A stretch of DNA of 64,000 bases, taken from NCBI GenBank assembly GCA_008360975.2, contig CM039189.1:14264056-14328055 (forward strand), in the 5' to 3' direction. Below, one piece after another: positions 1 to 11,800 of the stretch. The position numbers and the translations under genes are program-made. Origin of the DNA: Lichenostomus cassidix (taxonomy: Eukaryota; Chordata; Aves; Passeriformes; Meliphagidae). Positions within the stretch are counted from its first letter, which is position 1. Every line of letters starts with the position of its first letter. The notes under the pieces are model-generated. The model had not been told where the DNA came from, searched no databases, and saw nothing but the letters and a program-made list of their open reading frames with translations.

Positions 1-3000
1 TTCTCCAGCAATCCTTACACTCGCTGCTTTATACAGAAGTGGATATCTGTCAGAGACACAGTATTGTGTTTTCAGATCTAAAAGTTCATTTTCCCAAGCA
101 ATAATCAATGCTGTAATTTCCCTTCATATCAAGGCCAGAATAGCTGTCACATTTAAGAGGAGAAAGACTCCTTTGGAGAAAAGAGTCAAAGATGAAGCAT
201 TAGTTGCTAGTACCAGCTCCGTCTAATTGCTTTTAGGTCAGTGAATGTCCTTCATTCAGAAATATCTCCTCTTGTTTGCTTCTGATAAGCCTTTTTATTC
301 CATAAAGGAGTTCTGCTGCATACAAATTCTTTGATAGGAACTCCACCATACAATCAGAATAAGTGGGTTGCACCATTGGTCCTGTAACTAGTTTGCAGTT
401 ATGTAAAAATATGATAGACCTTACACAGACAATCCCCACGATCCAAGACAACTCACCCGTTACTCTGGGACACCCAGTCCCACCTGCCTAGTGAGCAGAG
501 CTGCAGTAGTCTGTTGTGTGGCACCACTGACATCTAGTGGGCTCCAACTACACTTCCAGTTTTCCCAAATGTTCCAAAAATCGGTCACAGCATCTCTTTT
601 TGAGATGCTCTGACCTTGATATAAATGCATATTTAAGATCACAATCAAATATTAATTGAATTTAGCAATTAAGGTGAATATAGCAATTAAGGCTGTCTCC
701 TACTATAGTAGCACAAGGAAGATTTGTTTTAATTAGGAGCTCAGGTTCACTGAGCTCTGCTGATAGTAAAAGCTCTGAAGAAGTCAGTTCAAGTAACGCA
801 GGATTGAGCACCTCCCCAGACATCTCTGCAAAAGACAGACAAAATTTGTTCTTTCACGCTTTCTGACAAACAGGTCTAAAATGACAGGGTAAGGTTGTTT
901 GATTTTCATTATTATGTTTACATGTATATGTGAATACATATGTACTTATGTTCAAAAGCTCTGTGGGCTGCAGGCCCTGTTGCCGACACAACTGCCACAT
1001 GCCAGCTCAAATTACCTAGAAAAGATGTGATAGTTGATGTCAAAACCATAAAAGCTGTGCACCTCAATATGGTCTTCCCAATGTTCTTAAAATAATTTCA
1101 GCTTCCAGCTTCCTACCTAGAATTCATGATGTTCCATGAAGAAGGTAAGTTTAATTATTCCTATGCCACATGTGGAGAAACCGTAGTACCATATGATGAA
1201 ACCACTTTCCCACAGTCATTAAGGAAGTGGTAAAGCTGCAAATATACCTCCAGTTATTAAGCTATCATTGGACAATAAAAGGAAGAAACCCCCAAAATTT
1301 TATTTCTATTTTCTCAGGGGCCAGTTTCTCCAAGTATAAGATAGTCAGCTTCTTCTAAGATGGACAGCTGGTGTGGGGGACTAAATTATTATCCGTCCTG
1401 CTCCAGGAAGTATGATACTGAAAGGACAAAGACCATGGAAACAACACATGATATACCTCGTCCAGTTCCTGAAATTTCAGGACTTTTGCCTATTGAATGT
1501 TTTGCCAGTTACTGCATGCAGTCCTAGTACAACTCCAGTTCGAGTGTTTAGGGGAAGAACAGCAACAGCTGCCACAAGGACCACTGAAAGGCTGCACTAA
1601 TGTGAAAAGGAGCATTAATTCTCCCTCAGATAACTGTAGTTTCTGAGCGGAAGTGTGCTGTTGAGAACAGCTGCTTTCTGGTTCTGTCAAATCCAGTCCC
1701 CACATTTTTCATGAAAGCCTGATTGTACACAGGCCAGGCAGCTGGCACTACTGATTTTATAATCTTTGCCTGGTTATTATCAAACTAAGCTTACACTTGT
1801 TAATGTTGGCAAAGAATCTATGGACTCACACATGAACAAATGTCCTTACCTATTTTAGTAAAACAAGTTTCAGTTATTAAATGGAGATTCTGCTCCTTTT
1901 ATTTTTATATGTCTTTTCAATACATTAATAAATGTTAAATCAAATTTATACACACTTATCTGGAAAATCTGGTTCCAGGATTGCTACCATTCTTCAAAGT
2001 ATTAGCTGGCATTCTGCAGGGTTTTGACTGGTAAAACATTGCCAGAATTCCGAATTTGCCATTGTTAAATTGCATTAATTTATTACATTAATATGTTAAA
2101 TATTAATAAAACACCTGTTTTATGCAAATATATGCTGCAGTTACATAATCGTGAGTGGGAAGAGGTTTATATACATGCAGTGACACAAGACATGACCCAT
2201 AAACCTCAATGCATTACAGAACTAAATAGGTATGAATTCCAACATGGGCACCACATTATTGGGATTAGATGTGCTACCAGAAGGTGTTTGTTTCATTTAC
2301 AGTGTTTTCACAGGATATAAACTGACTTACGGAGGCATTTCTGGGATTGTGTTTTTCAAATCTTTGGCTCCAAAGCCTTTGGTTTAAACATTACCTTCCC
2401 ATACTGTCAGAAAGCAGCACTGGGAGTCAACTGAGAATCAATTCAGTTATAAGCTAGTATTCTTTACATAAAAATATTTTACTTTAATTACACCATAAAC
2501 TTTTATATTAATATAATTTTGGCTGGTTTGTTGGTTGGTTTGGGTTTTCCATATGAATTCTATTTCTAGTCATAGAAAGGGATGTTTCAGGGTCCATTTA
2601 TATCCAACTGTACAATGTTATAAAAGGTTATTTCTTCTTTTGGGGTATGTTACAAGAAAGGCTGAAGATCAGACAGTAGACAAAGGATGGTGTTCACAAT
2701 ACCTTCTGGTACATTGGTCACACACCCTATTCTTAATTCTAGAGATTGGGCACAGGACAAACTTTATTTTCTTTTTCAGCCTGAGACAATTCTTCAGCCT
2801 GACAATCTTATGGCTCCAGTACCTTACAAGTGACCATCCCTGCTGTCTACCCCACACTTCTGAGGACAGGTACTGTTTGATACTGTTCCTCCAGCACTGC
2901 TCCTTAGCCCTGGCAACTGATTTTATCAGAATGCTTTGGCGTATCTCTCTACACACTGTGCATGCTTTGAATATACCTTCAGCACTCCCTGTGTGAATAT

Positions 3001-5130
3001 CTGGGTTGTAACTAAGCCTGTGTGCTATGGTATGGCTTTCCTTACCTGAGCCAGATACATCAGTTTATCCCAAACCCAAATCCCTGACCATGCTTTTGGC
3101 TCTGAATAGTAGTTGTAGAGAGGGACCTGAGTTCCTACTAGAATCAGGTATTGAAGCGTCCAATAAAGACAGGGTAGACAGCCTGAATTTCTTAAAAATA
3201 ATTTCTTAGAATGGCAGCAGCAATCTCCAAAATTTTGCTGTTAACACCTCCTAGGATGCCAAAAAAATTTCCAGAGTTTGTCCTGAATAGTATGTAATAG
3301 GCCTGCAGCATGCAAACAAAAGGAATGTCAAGAGAGGGAGAAGCTCAGTAGTGTTTCACAAGTAGTAGAATACTGTGGAATTTAGAAATCATGGAGTTCC
3401 AGGTTGTGATTCATTAACTGGATTTATTTTTATATTAAAGTACAAAATGGGAAAAATATCTGAACTAGAGTTTTATAGGAAATATATAATCATGCAGTGG
3501 AACAGATCTTCCTCTTGAACAAGTGCAATAATCACTAGCTAAAGAGTTATTTTCTCCCTCTCACTCACATTCTGACCACTTAACATTCATGAAAGGAGGA
3601 AGGATGTTAAAAGTGGGAACTGAAACACCAGATCCAGTGCCCCACGTATGCCAAGCAGCCCATCTGCTAGTGGTGCAAATACTGGCTACTTAAGGCATTT
3701 TCCTAAGAAGTAGTATCACTCTGTTTCGGGTTCCTCAGGAGAGCAGCAACTAAAAGGAGGTGTTCCAAATACTACAAGATCACTCTAACCCATGGGGCCT
3801 TAAAGGATGGGAGTCTTGTTCCTCTTCCATCCAGCCATTTTCTGAAGGAAAAGCAGTGCCAAGAATGTCAGACAAAGTCACAGAAAGCAGCAACTTCCTC
3901 TCTGGCAGGTGAGGCTCACATGTCATGGGCAGCAGCAGGCTGCAAGCTTCAGGGAAGAACTAGCAGTATTTTGGGAAGATTTAGACTGACTTGATGGCTG
4001 TCCATTCCAGCCTGAAAATACTACACATCCAAGGCATTATTGGGGTTCATCGCAGCTGAGGTGGTGGTGCTTCTGCTTCAAGCTCAGGCACCATTGCTTT
4101 CAGTTGTTTGGCATCTTTTTCGTGGAACTCCATCAATGGGAACTGCTGGAACTTAGTGCCAATGGACGTTATGAAGTGAAATAATTCCATCCGTATATCC
4201 AAATTTAAAATATTTGATGTTGCTGTCTTTTCACACATGCTAAATTGATATCACAGTGAATTGTAATCAGCACTTACATGACTGTAATCAGCTTTTATCA
4301 GGCCTTATAGTACTGAGCATTGAAGGAAAGACTCATGGAGCTTCTATGTAACAGTAACACTTTTACAAAATGGAAACAAACTTGCCATATAGATTTATAT
4401 GCAAAAACTTATACCAACGTAGAAGCAGGGCAATACAAGCTGAGAAAGGTAAAATGATTCAAGAAAAGCAAACACACACACACAATAGCTTTCAGGCCCT
4501 GTTCTTATCAGGATACAAAGGTACAATAGGAACTTGACACAGCCTGAGTTTTGTTTTGGTTTAAATTCCTGGAATCTGACCGACATGCAAGCAAGATTGC
4601 TCTGATTGTTAGTTACTTCCCTTCTCTGGAATTCGCTTCTTGTCATAATGCCATAGGACTTCCTTTGACTTTATCAAATTCAGCCACACATTACTTATTA
4701 TTTGGATTATGAAATAAATTACTTAACTGAATGATCAGGACAATTTTCAAGGTGGATATATTAAGTCATTGCTAATGATGCTCCAACGTAAATGTTTTCT
4801 AATTCCTGGCCATGTCAAAGATCCTTTCTTCTTCAACATTCAAAAATCACGATAAGAAATGTTAAAATACTGGAAATTACTAAAAGTAGAGACTATTTTC
4901 TCCTAATTTGCTTGATTACTGCTATTGAGTCTTGCTACTGTATGCAAGGTTTTCAAAAACTCTCTTTGTGATGTTTTAGTGCTATCCCCTAGTTGCATCT
5001 CAGTAGATGTATATCCAAACATCTTTTACTAAACAGCCTTTTTTTTGAACGACTTCCTAAAAATTCATCCCCAGCTTGCTTTACGACGGTCTATCCGAAA
5101 ACTATTTTTCGTGAAGACAGGGTTTCACTC
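1..5130. other. Upstream intergenic DNA, no gene supported
   Basis: AT-rich non-coding DNA upstream of the SH3GLB1 CpG island. I see no exon with good splice sites and no tRNA. It holds a short CA microsatellite (about 4470-4484). The open frames here (for example 2535-2996 on + and 4047-4238 on -) have no recognisable domain and are best taken as chance. In mammals CLCA genes lie on this side of SH3GLB1, but nothing CLCA-like is visible in this 5 kb. Confidence 0.6.
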
Positions 5131-5746
5131 ACAAAACTCAGGACACAATAAGGGAGCGGGGGCGGGACTTTTTCTCCCAGAGAGTGCCAGCCCCCGGGAC
5201 AGGCCGGGCCGCTGCCTGGGACCGGCGGGATGACCCGCGCGGGGCGCGGCCGATGTGCCCGGGGGTTCACCCCGGCCCGCCCGAGGGCACTCTGCCCGTG
5301 CCGCCCACTCCGCTAGCGAGTCTTTAGGGCAAAGGCCCCCGGCTCCCTTGCCCGGGGCTGGCGGGCGGGCTGACCCGCCCCGAAGCAGCCGCAGTGGCAG
5401 CCTCGGGGCCGCCGATAACGCCCGGGACCGTCCAAGACTCCGCCGGGCCTCCAGGGCCAACGCTCTGCGCTCGTCCCACCCGCCATCCCCTCACGCCAGC
5501 GCAGGGCGGGCCGGAGCCGGGCCGGGGCGGAGCGCGGCCGGGGAGGAAGGCGGCCGGGGCGGAGCGGGGCCAGGGCAGAGCGGGGCCGGGGCGGGGCGGC
5601 CGCCGGCGCCGCTCCCCCGGCCGATCCGGGCCCTGGGCTGACGCCGCGGCCCCGCCAATCCGCTGCGGCCGGGCCGGGCCCGGCACCGCCCCCGGCGGCT
5701 CCCACAGGGACGGGCCGGAGCGGCCGCCGCCGCCGCGGGTGCCCGG

Positions 5747-5757
5747 GCTGAGTCAGC
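5747..5757. promoter_or_regulatory. T-MARE / AP-1-like site just before the start codon
   Basis: GCTGAGTCAGC is the inner 11 bases of the TPA-type MAF recognition element (TGCTGASTCAGCA) and contains an AP-1 core TGAGTCA. It also overlaps the antioxidant-response core TGACNNNGC on one strand. It ends 13 nt before the SH3GLB1 ATG, so it probably lies in the 5' UTR or at the core promoter. Binding by MAF, NRF2 or AP-1 proteins is inference. Confidence 0.45.
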
Positions 5758-5770
5758 GCCCCCGCCCAAG

Positions 5771-5842
5771 ATGAACATCATGGATTTCAATGTGAAGAAG
5801 CTGGCGGCTGACGCGGGCACCTTCCTGAGCCGTGCCGTGCAG
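5771..5842 (+). CDS. SH3GLB1: SH3GLB1 coding exon 1
   Basis: Encodes residues 1-24, beginning MNIMDFNVKKL: the membrane-inserting amphipathic helix 0 of the N-BAR domain. Ends in phase 0 at donor CAG|GTACGG. The next in-frame ATG is codon 4, so initiation at codon 1 fits the family. Confidence 0.97.
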
Positions 5843-8800
5843 GTACGGGCCTTCCGCCCCTGCCGGGGCCTCGCCGGGACGGTGCTCTGCCGGGGCGCTC
5901 CCAGCCGGGGACGCGTCAGCCGGGGCCGAGGCCGCGGGTGGCTCCGTTGGGCCGCCGCCGCTGGGCCCGCCGCGGGGCGCTGGGCTCCGCCTCGGGGGCC
6001 GGGAGGGGCCGGGCCCGCCGTGGGCTCCCAGCGCGAAGGGAGCGCCAGGCTCGCCTGCGCCGGCGAGGCCGGAGCGCTGGCCGGGCCGGGCGGCGATGGG
6101 CTGCTGCGAGCTGTCCCTTCGGCCCGGGCTGGGCGGGCCCGGCGGTTCGCCAGGCTGGCTGCACAAGGGCAGCCTCGGGGGGCTGGCGGGGGTGATGCAG
6201 CCCAAGGTCAGACAGGCAGAGAGGGGAGAAGGTGCCAGCACTGGGGGGACGAGGTGCGCAGACATCAGCTGCCGGGAGAGACTGCCGGACTTTGTGCATG
6301 CAAAGGACAAAGGTGTGTCTCTCCTCAAATAAGCGGCTGGATTTTACTGGCTGCTAGAAATGTATCCATGTCGCCGCCTGATCGGTAAAAGTCGAGCTGT
6401 GATGTGACACATGAAAGTCCGGTATGTGTCTGCTTCAGCTTTTTGGTTTGCTCCACCTTTGGTATCGTTTTTAAGCTTGTTTGATAGCCCATTGTTTCCC
6501 ATTCGGTCTTCCCCTTTCTTCGCAGTAAGGACACTAGAACTGTCTTTTGTTCCTTAGTGCTTGTCTTGCGCTGTAATCCCCTTTCTTTATATAATCAAAC
6601 TTGAACAGATTTCCTGTATGGAGATGGGCATCCCAGCAGTATACAGTAATCCACTTTGGTTTCTTACGAGTTCTCGCTGGGTCACAGTCCAGTTTGGAAC
6701 GTGATTAGCGTTGTTATCTGGTCTGATCAGTCTGATGTGTTGCCCTAAAACTCAATATTCATGCAGAAGCAATGATCAGCAGCACAGCAGAGCTCTGAAA
6801 ATGCAAACTCGTCAAAAAACATTGTTGTTCATATTTAAATTACCTAAAAGCAGTCATTGTGGCTTCTCTTTGTGGTGGAGGTATTTCCATGCTTCCCCCA
6901 CTACTCCTGGCTGCTTCCAGGTCTACCTGCTTCCCAGATCGACTCTGCCTTTCCAGCCTCCACTTTCTCTTTTCTTGTTGGACAAGGGAAAAAAAGGAGG
7001 TGCAGTTTCACCCTTCATTGTAAGATCTTGTGATGTGACCTTGTGATTTCATGTAAGTGTATATGTGAAATCTTAACATTGTGGTCTTCACTAAGCAGTC
7101 TTCACACTGCTGAGAAGATTTATGGAAATATTAATAGGAAATACTAATAATTTTATTTAGAAATACTCTTGTCTGTAATTAGTAAAAAATAATTCCAGAA
7201 CTATTTTTACTGTATTGAAATGAATCTGTACCAAGTTTTTGAGAACACCTGGCGTAGATTTAAAAGCCTTTTACATGGTAGTAGTAGTAATACATCTATG
7301 AATAAATTCCCTTCTTCCCTATACGGCAGCTGAACTTTCTCATGAATGCAGTTGTTTTTATGTAGAACTGCAAATGCCAGAAGCATTTATCAAGGTGTGC
7401 ATGCTATCAAAGTCGGTTTTAATCTCCCTGCAATGGAAAGTAAAACAAACTTGGACAATGCAATTTACATCTATTGTATTCTTGTTTCTTACTAACCACC
7501 AAAAAACTTGTTAAGAATGAAGCTGGGCAGTCAGAATGCTTCCAGTCCTGTTATGTTCCTAATTGGTAAATTTGTTAGGGACTTAATCATAAGCCAGATT
7601 CTCCTGGAAATGCCTGAATTTGAACAACGGGCTGTCAAGGGATGAGATCATCATTGTTATGAGGAACTGCTGCTCTGAAGAGAGGCAGGCAAAGCCCTCA
7701 CTTCCGGCTTTGCTTGCTTCCCTCATGTGAAACGTGTTGCTTCTCCCTGTCTGGGATTGAGGAATAAACTGCTTGTGGCAGTAAGACTTGGCATGAATTT
7801 TGTATCTTGTGAAATGAATTGTCTGATGGATTTATTTAGCTGAATGAAGTTATATTGTACTTCATGGTCACTGAAATCACAGCTTGGATGAGAACAGCAG
7901 AGGTCATATTACTGTTTCTGTAATGCATAACAGGATCAGTTATCTCAGTTATATCTAAACAGTTTATCAAACATTGGTTTGTCCTATTCTAAAAAGCAAA
8001 ACACCCCCCACTCCCAAAAAGCAAAACACCCCCCACTCCCAAAGATACATATTTCATAACTTCCCAAGAAAGTTTGTTTTAGCATTTAATCCTTGTCATT
8101 AGAAGCTTTCTTTAATGTGTAATTATAATTTAAATCTTCTTACTGAATTTTAAGCTCTCTATTTTTGTCCTGTTTCCCCTGGACAGGACTTTTTTTTTTT
8201 TTTTTTTTGCAATATATTCAAGGTAGCTGCAATGGGAATCTGTTTTGTTCTCAGGTTTTACACTGGAAGAATTGACAAACAATTACAAAATATACAAGAC
8301 TGAAGTAATCTTTTAGTTTTTGTTATTACCTCTGGACTTTCTTTCATTTTGGTTCATGTTTTAAAGCACACTGTACAAAATTGGTCAAAATGCTTCATGT
8401 GAGAATTCTCAGTACCAAGTTGAGCAGAGGATTTTTTCATAATGTTATAAACAACCTTTCTCATCTTTTGTCTGACTGACATCTTCCTGCCCCTTTTTTT
8501 AACCTGATAGTATGGATTTGTTGGTGAGCTCAATAACTTTAAAATTTTTCCTTAGATTTTTATTGATGACTGGCTAATGGTTATATCTTTTAAAGCATCA
8601 TCTTCAACCTAATACACGTGACTGTTTTAAATTTGTCCTGGAAAATTATTTCTATGAATTCTATGAACAATTTTTAACCTGACTAACTTGCAGTTCACAG
8701 AAGAAAAGCTTGGTCAAGCAGAGAAGACTGAACTGGATGCTCATCTGGAGAACCTTCTCAGCAAAGCAGAATGCACTAAATTGTGGACAGAAAAAATAAT

Positions 8801-11800
8801 GAAGCAAACAGAAGTCTTATTGCAGCCAAATCCAAGTAAGGAGTCCTGGTTTTTGTTTTCAACTTTTGAACTAATAGATATGCCGGTGTAACTATTTACT
8901 GCAATAGTTATTGCATAAGTTATGACTACAGAAAGCACATTTTGAAGAGCTGCTAAGAAGTGGAGAAACTGTAAAAACTGCTGTTACTTCCTTAACTTTT
9001 CAAATGGGGAAAACTTTAGAGAGAGCTTTATAAATTGTATAGTATTGGTTCCATACTCTGGTCAGTCTCAGGTTGATGGGTTTTTTAGCTTGTTTACTGT
9101 TTAATTGACTTTCCCACTCTTACTTCCATGTATCTTGGGTATCTGTAAGAATTTTAAAGTTCTTCATGGGGTAGATACCGTGGCTCAAGAAACTTCATTA
9201 CTATTTCATTACTTAAACTCTCTGCAAAATACAATTCAGCTTGAAGCAGGCAAGGTGAACTAAAATACCTGTCTTTAACAATTCCATTACTAAAGAATTG
9301 GCGCCCTACTTAGGCAATACAAAAAAGTTTTAAATATGATTTCATCACTGTTGAGTCTTTAACAATAGTAGAAAAAAACATGGGTAGAAGAAAGTGAAGT
9401 TTTATGGTGTGTTAATTTTATTTGTTTCTGAAATTGCTGCTATGAGTAGTAATGCTGAGGAGATCAGTTTCTGAGTCATCCTACAGTTGTACCAGAGCTG
9501 GCAGCTATAGGAATTTGCTTAGTGTATAGATCTAAATTTCAAGTCAAGACCTGGTCTCTAGTCACTGGGTGAACTACTTTACTGAAAAAATCTAAATTTC
9601 CTTTAGGTTTGCTCAAATGATAAAATTATAATACTGCTTCTGCCTCTGCACTGAAACCATACATACTCTGCTTGTAATGACATACTGAGCTAGGATTTAT
9701 TAGTAACAGTAAGTCATACACTCTTAGCACTTCTAATGCCAAGTAGATAAATTCTTTATAACAGTGATGTTTGAAGTATGGCTTTGGAAGTCTGTGGCAT
9801 CTTTTAGTTCCATAAAAACAGTATTTCAAAAATAAACTAACTAATCCTGTGGGAAGGATGCAGTAGAACTGGCAGAATATTCTGGCTCAAATTTCTACTT
9901 TTGTCTAGGCCAGAGGAAATAGTTGTCTTTTTCATTCAATTCAGTATTTGTACTATCCATTGGACTTTTTTAGAAACACGTAAGCTTAGAATACTGAAGG
10001 CTGAGCTTCCTAACTGGAGGCTAGTGGAAGTGTATAAAGATGTTTCAGTAGGAGGATAATGTATGGCAGTATCTCAGTTCTGCTCACCACTCCATTTTCT
10101 GATGGCTAAAAATACTCAGCATTGAGCAGTGGTCTTTGTGAATGTAACTTCAGCTGTTTGGTGGCCTACTTGGGAGAAAGATCACATGTTGCAGAGAGCT
10201 GGTTTTGCTGGTTGTTAGTGGAGTGACCCTGTCTGGGGGAGAAAAAATCACTGAGTCCTGTTTTCAATTGTGCCTATAGATCAGACTCATGTAATAGTCC
10301 AATAATTGTAGGTAAATTTTCAGTTCTTTTGTGGTTTAGTAAAAAATAAATATTATGGCTTGAGTAAAGAAAACAAACAACTTTGGATTATTTTTGCTTC
10401 ACTTGTTTTAGGGAATGCATTGGTTGCCATAATTGTCTGTCTTAGATTAATTTTTGTTACCTGCATGAGAGAGCAGTTATTTAATGCACCGCTGTTGAAA
10501 ATTGTTTAATTAACAAGTAGTATTAAAGTGGCAGGTTCATACACTAGAAAGTTTCTTTGTGATTGTCTGTACTATTGCAGGCTGAAATTAGTTCATACTG
10601 ACTGTATAAATAAAGCCAGCTAGATGGGAAATGAAAGCAGGGAAATCGGGTACTGTCTCTGAGGAGTTTGCTTTTTCAATTAACAGAGCCCCTGTTTTAG
10701 GTGTGTGAGACCTTTCCCCCTAAGAAGCTCACTGTGGGTTAGTATTATTATAGATGGGTATTAATGCTCACATACTCTTGACAAGTTTTTCTGATAATAT
10801 TATTGCTCAAACTAAGAATATATCAGAATACCAAATGAAACATTTTCTAATATTTTATGATGATTTCTTTTAGAATGTTTCAAGGGAGCATGGGGCATGG
10901 GAAAGAGGATATAATTTCTTGGGCCACCAAACTTTCAGAGTATCTTAATAGGGAACTTACAGTAGTTGTTGAACTTAATTCCTATTCTGCTAATTCTAGA
11001 GAACAATTTTGATTATTTTTTCTGGAGGGGGAACAGAAGACTGGTTTTTTTAAGAAGAAGTGTTCTATTATTGCTCTTACTGTGAAGACTTCTGATCAAA
11101 ATTCTGAAAAGTTGTATAACTCTGCTAATGGAAAAGTGTATTTTTTCACTTTCCCAGATCTAGGAAACACTTGAACATGGCATGGCAAACATGGAATACG
11201 GTCAGTTTCCAAGAACAGGATTTTCAGCTTAATATTATTCACTTAATGTTGAGTTTAATGGCTGGATTTTGAAATTCTTTTTTGTGTTCCTTTTTTCTTG
11301 TTTGTTTCTCTTTCTAACTTGTGCTTTGAATGACAGTAATTATTTCAATTAAACATTTTTTTAGATGCCAGAATAGAAGAATTTGTCTATGAGAAGCTGG
11401 ACCGCAAAGCACCAAGTCGCATGAATAATCCAGAGTTACTAGGCCAGTATATGATTGATGCTGGGAATGAATTTGGCCCAGGAACGGCCTATGGTAAGAA
11501 GTAAAAAAAAAAAAAAAAAAAAAAATCACAGATTTTGCCTTGTTAACAAGATGCCTTGTTAACAATATAAAATTATATTTCTTGTCTTCCTCTAGATAAA
11601 ACAGTTTAATGACATTTGTATCAGTTTGAGTTGACTTGCTGTATAACTTTGAGCATTAGGAGATCAATGATGAGATTTCTATCCAAATCTAGAAACAGAA
11701 CATGTGGTTGGAATGGTATCCGTCTTTGTGGATGTATAATTTTCTTACCAGAATAACTAATTTTGGAATTCAGTTTCCGTGTTCAAGGAACACGTTTGCA

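Larger units (their letters stand above)
5140..6290 (+). promoter_or_regulatory. SH3GLB1: CpG-island promoter and 5' region of SH3GLB1
   Basis: Base composition switches abruptly from AT-rich to very GC- and CpG-rich near 5140 and back near 6290. Many GC boxes (GGGGCGG or its complement), a repeated GGGGCGGAGC-like motif at about 5513-5600 and a GCC-triplet run at 5723-5736 precede the start codon. No TATA box is evident, which is the usual picture for a broadly expressed vertebrate gene. The exact transcription start cannot be read from the sequence. The many overlapping open frames on both strands here reflect lack of stop codons in GC-rich DNA, not genes. Confidence 0.85.
5843..8693 (+). 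other. SH3GLB1 intron 1
   Basis: The first 450 bases belong to the CpG island. The rest is AT-rich. It contains an exact 25-bp tandem pair (7991-8040) and a T19 run (8190-8208). No other exon is visible. Confidence 0.85.

Noticed and set aside
2535..2996. 153-codon frame on the + strand
   Set aside because: Starts on a non-ATG codon, has no domain, and a similarly long frame lies antisense in the same stretch; a frame of this length is within chance for 64 kb of AT-rich DNA.
5125..6388. Ten or so overlapping open frames of 85-205 codons on both strands
   Set aside because: All fall in the CpG island where stop codons are rare; they are Pro/Arg/Gly/Ala-rich in every frame. Only the first 24 codons of the frame at 5771 are real (SH3GLB1 exon 1).
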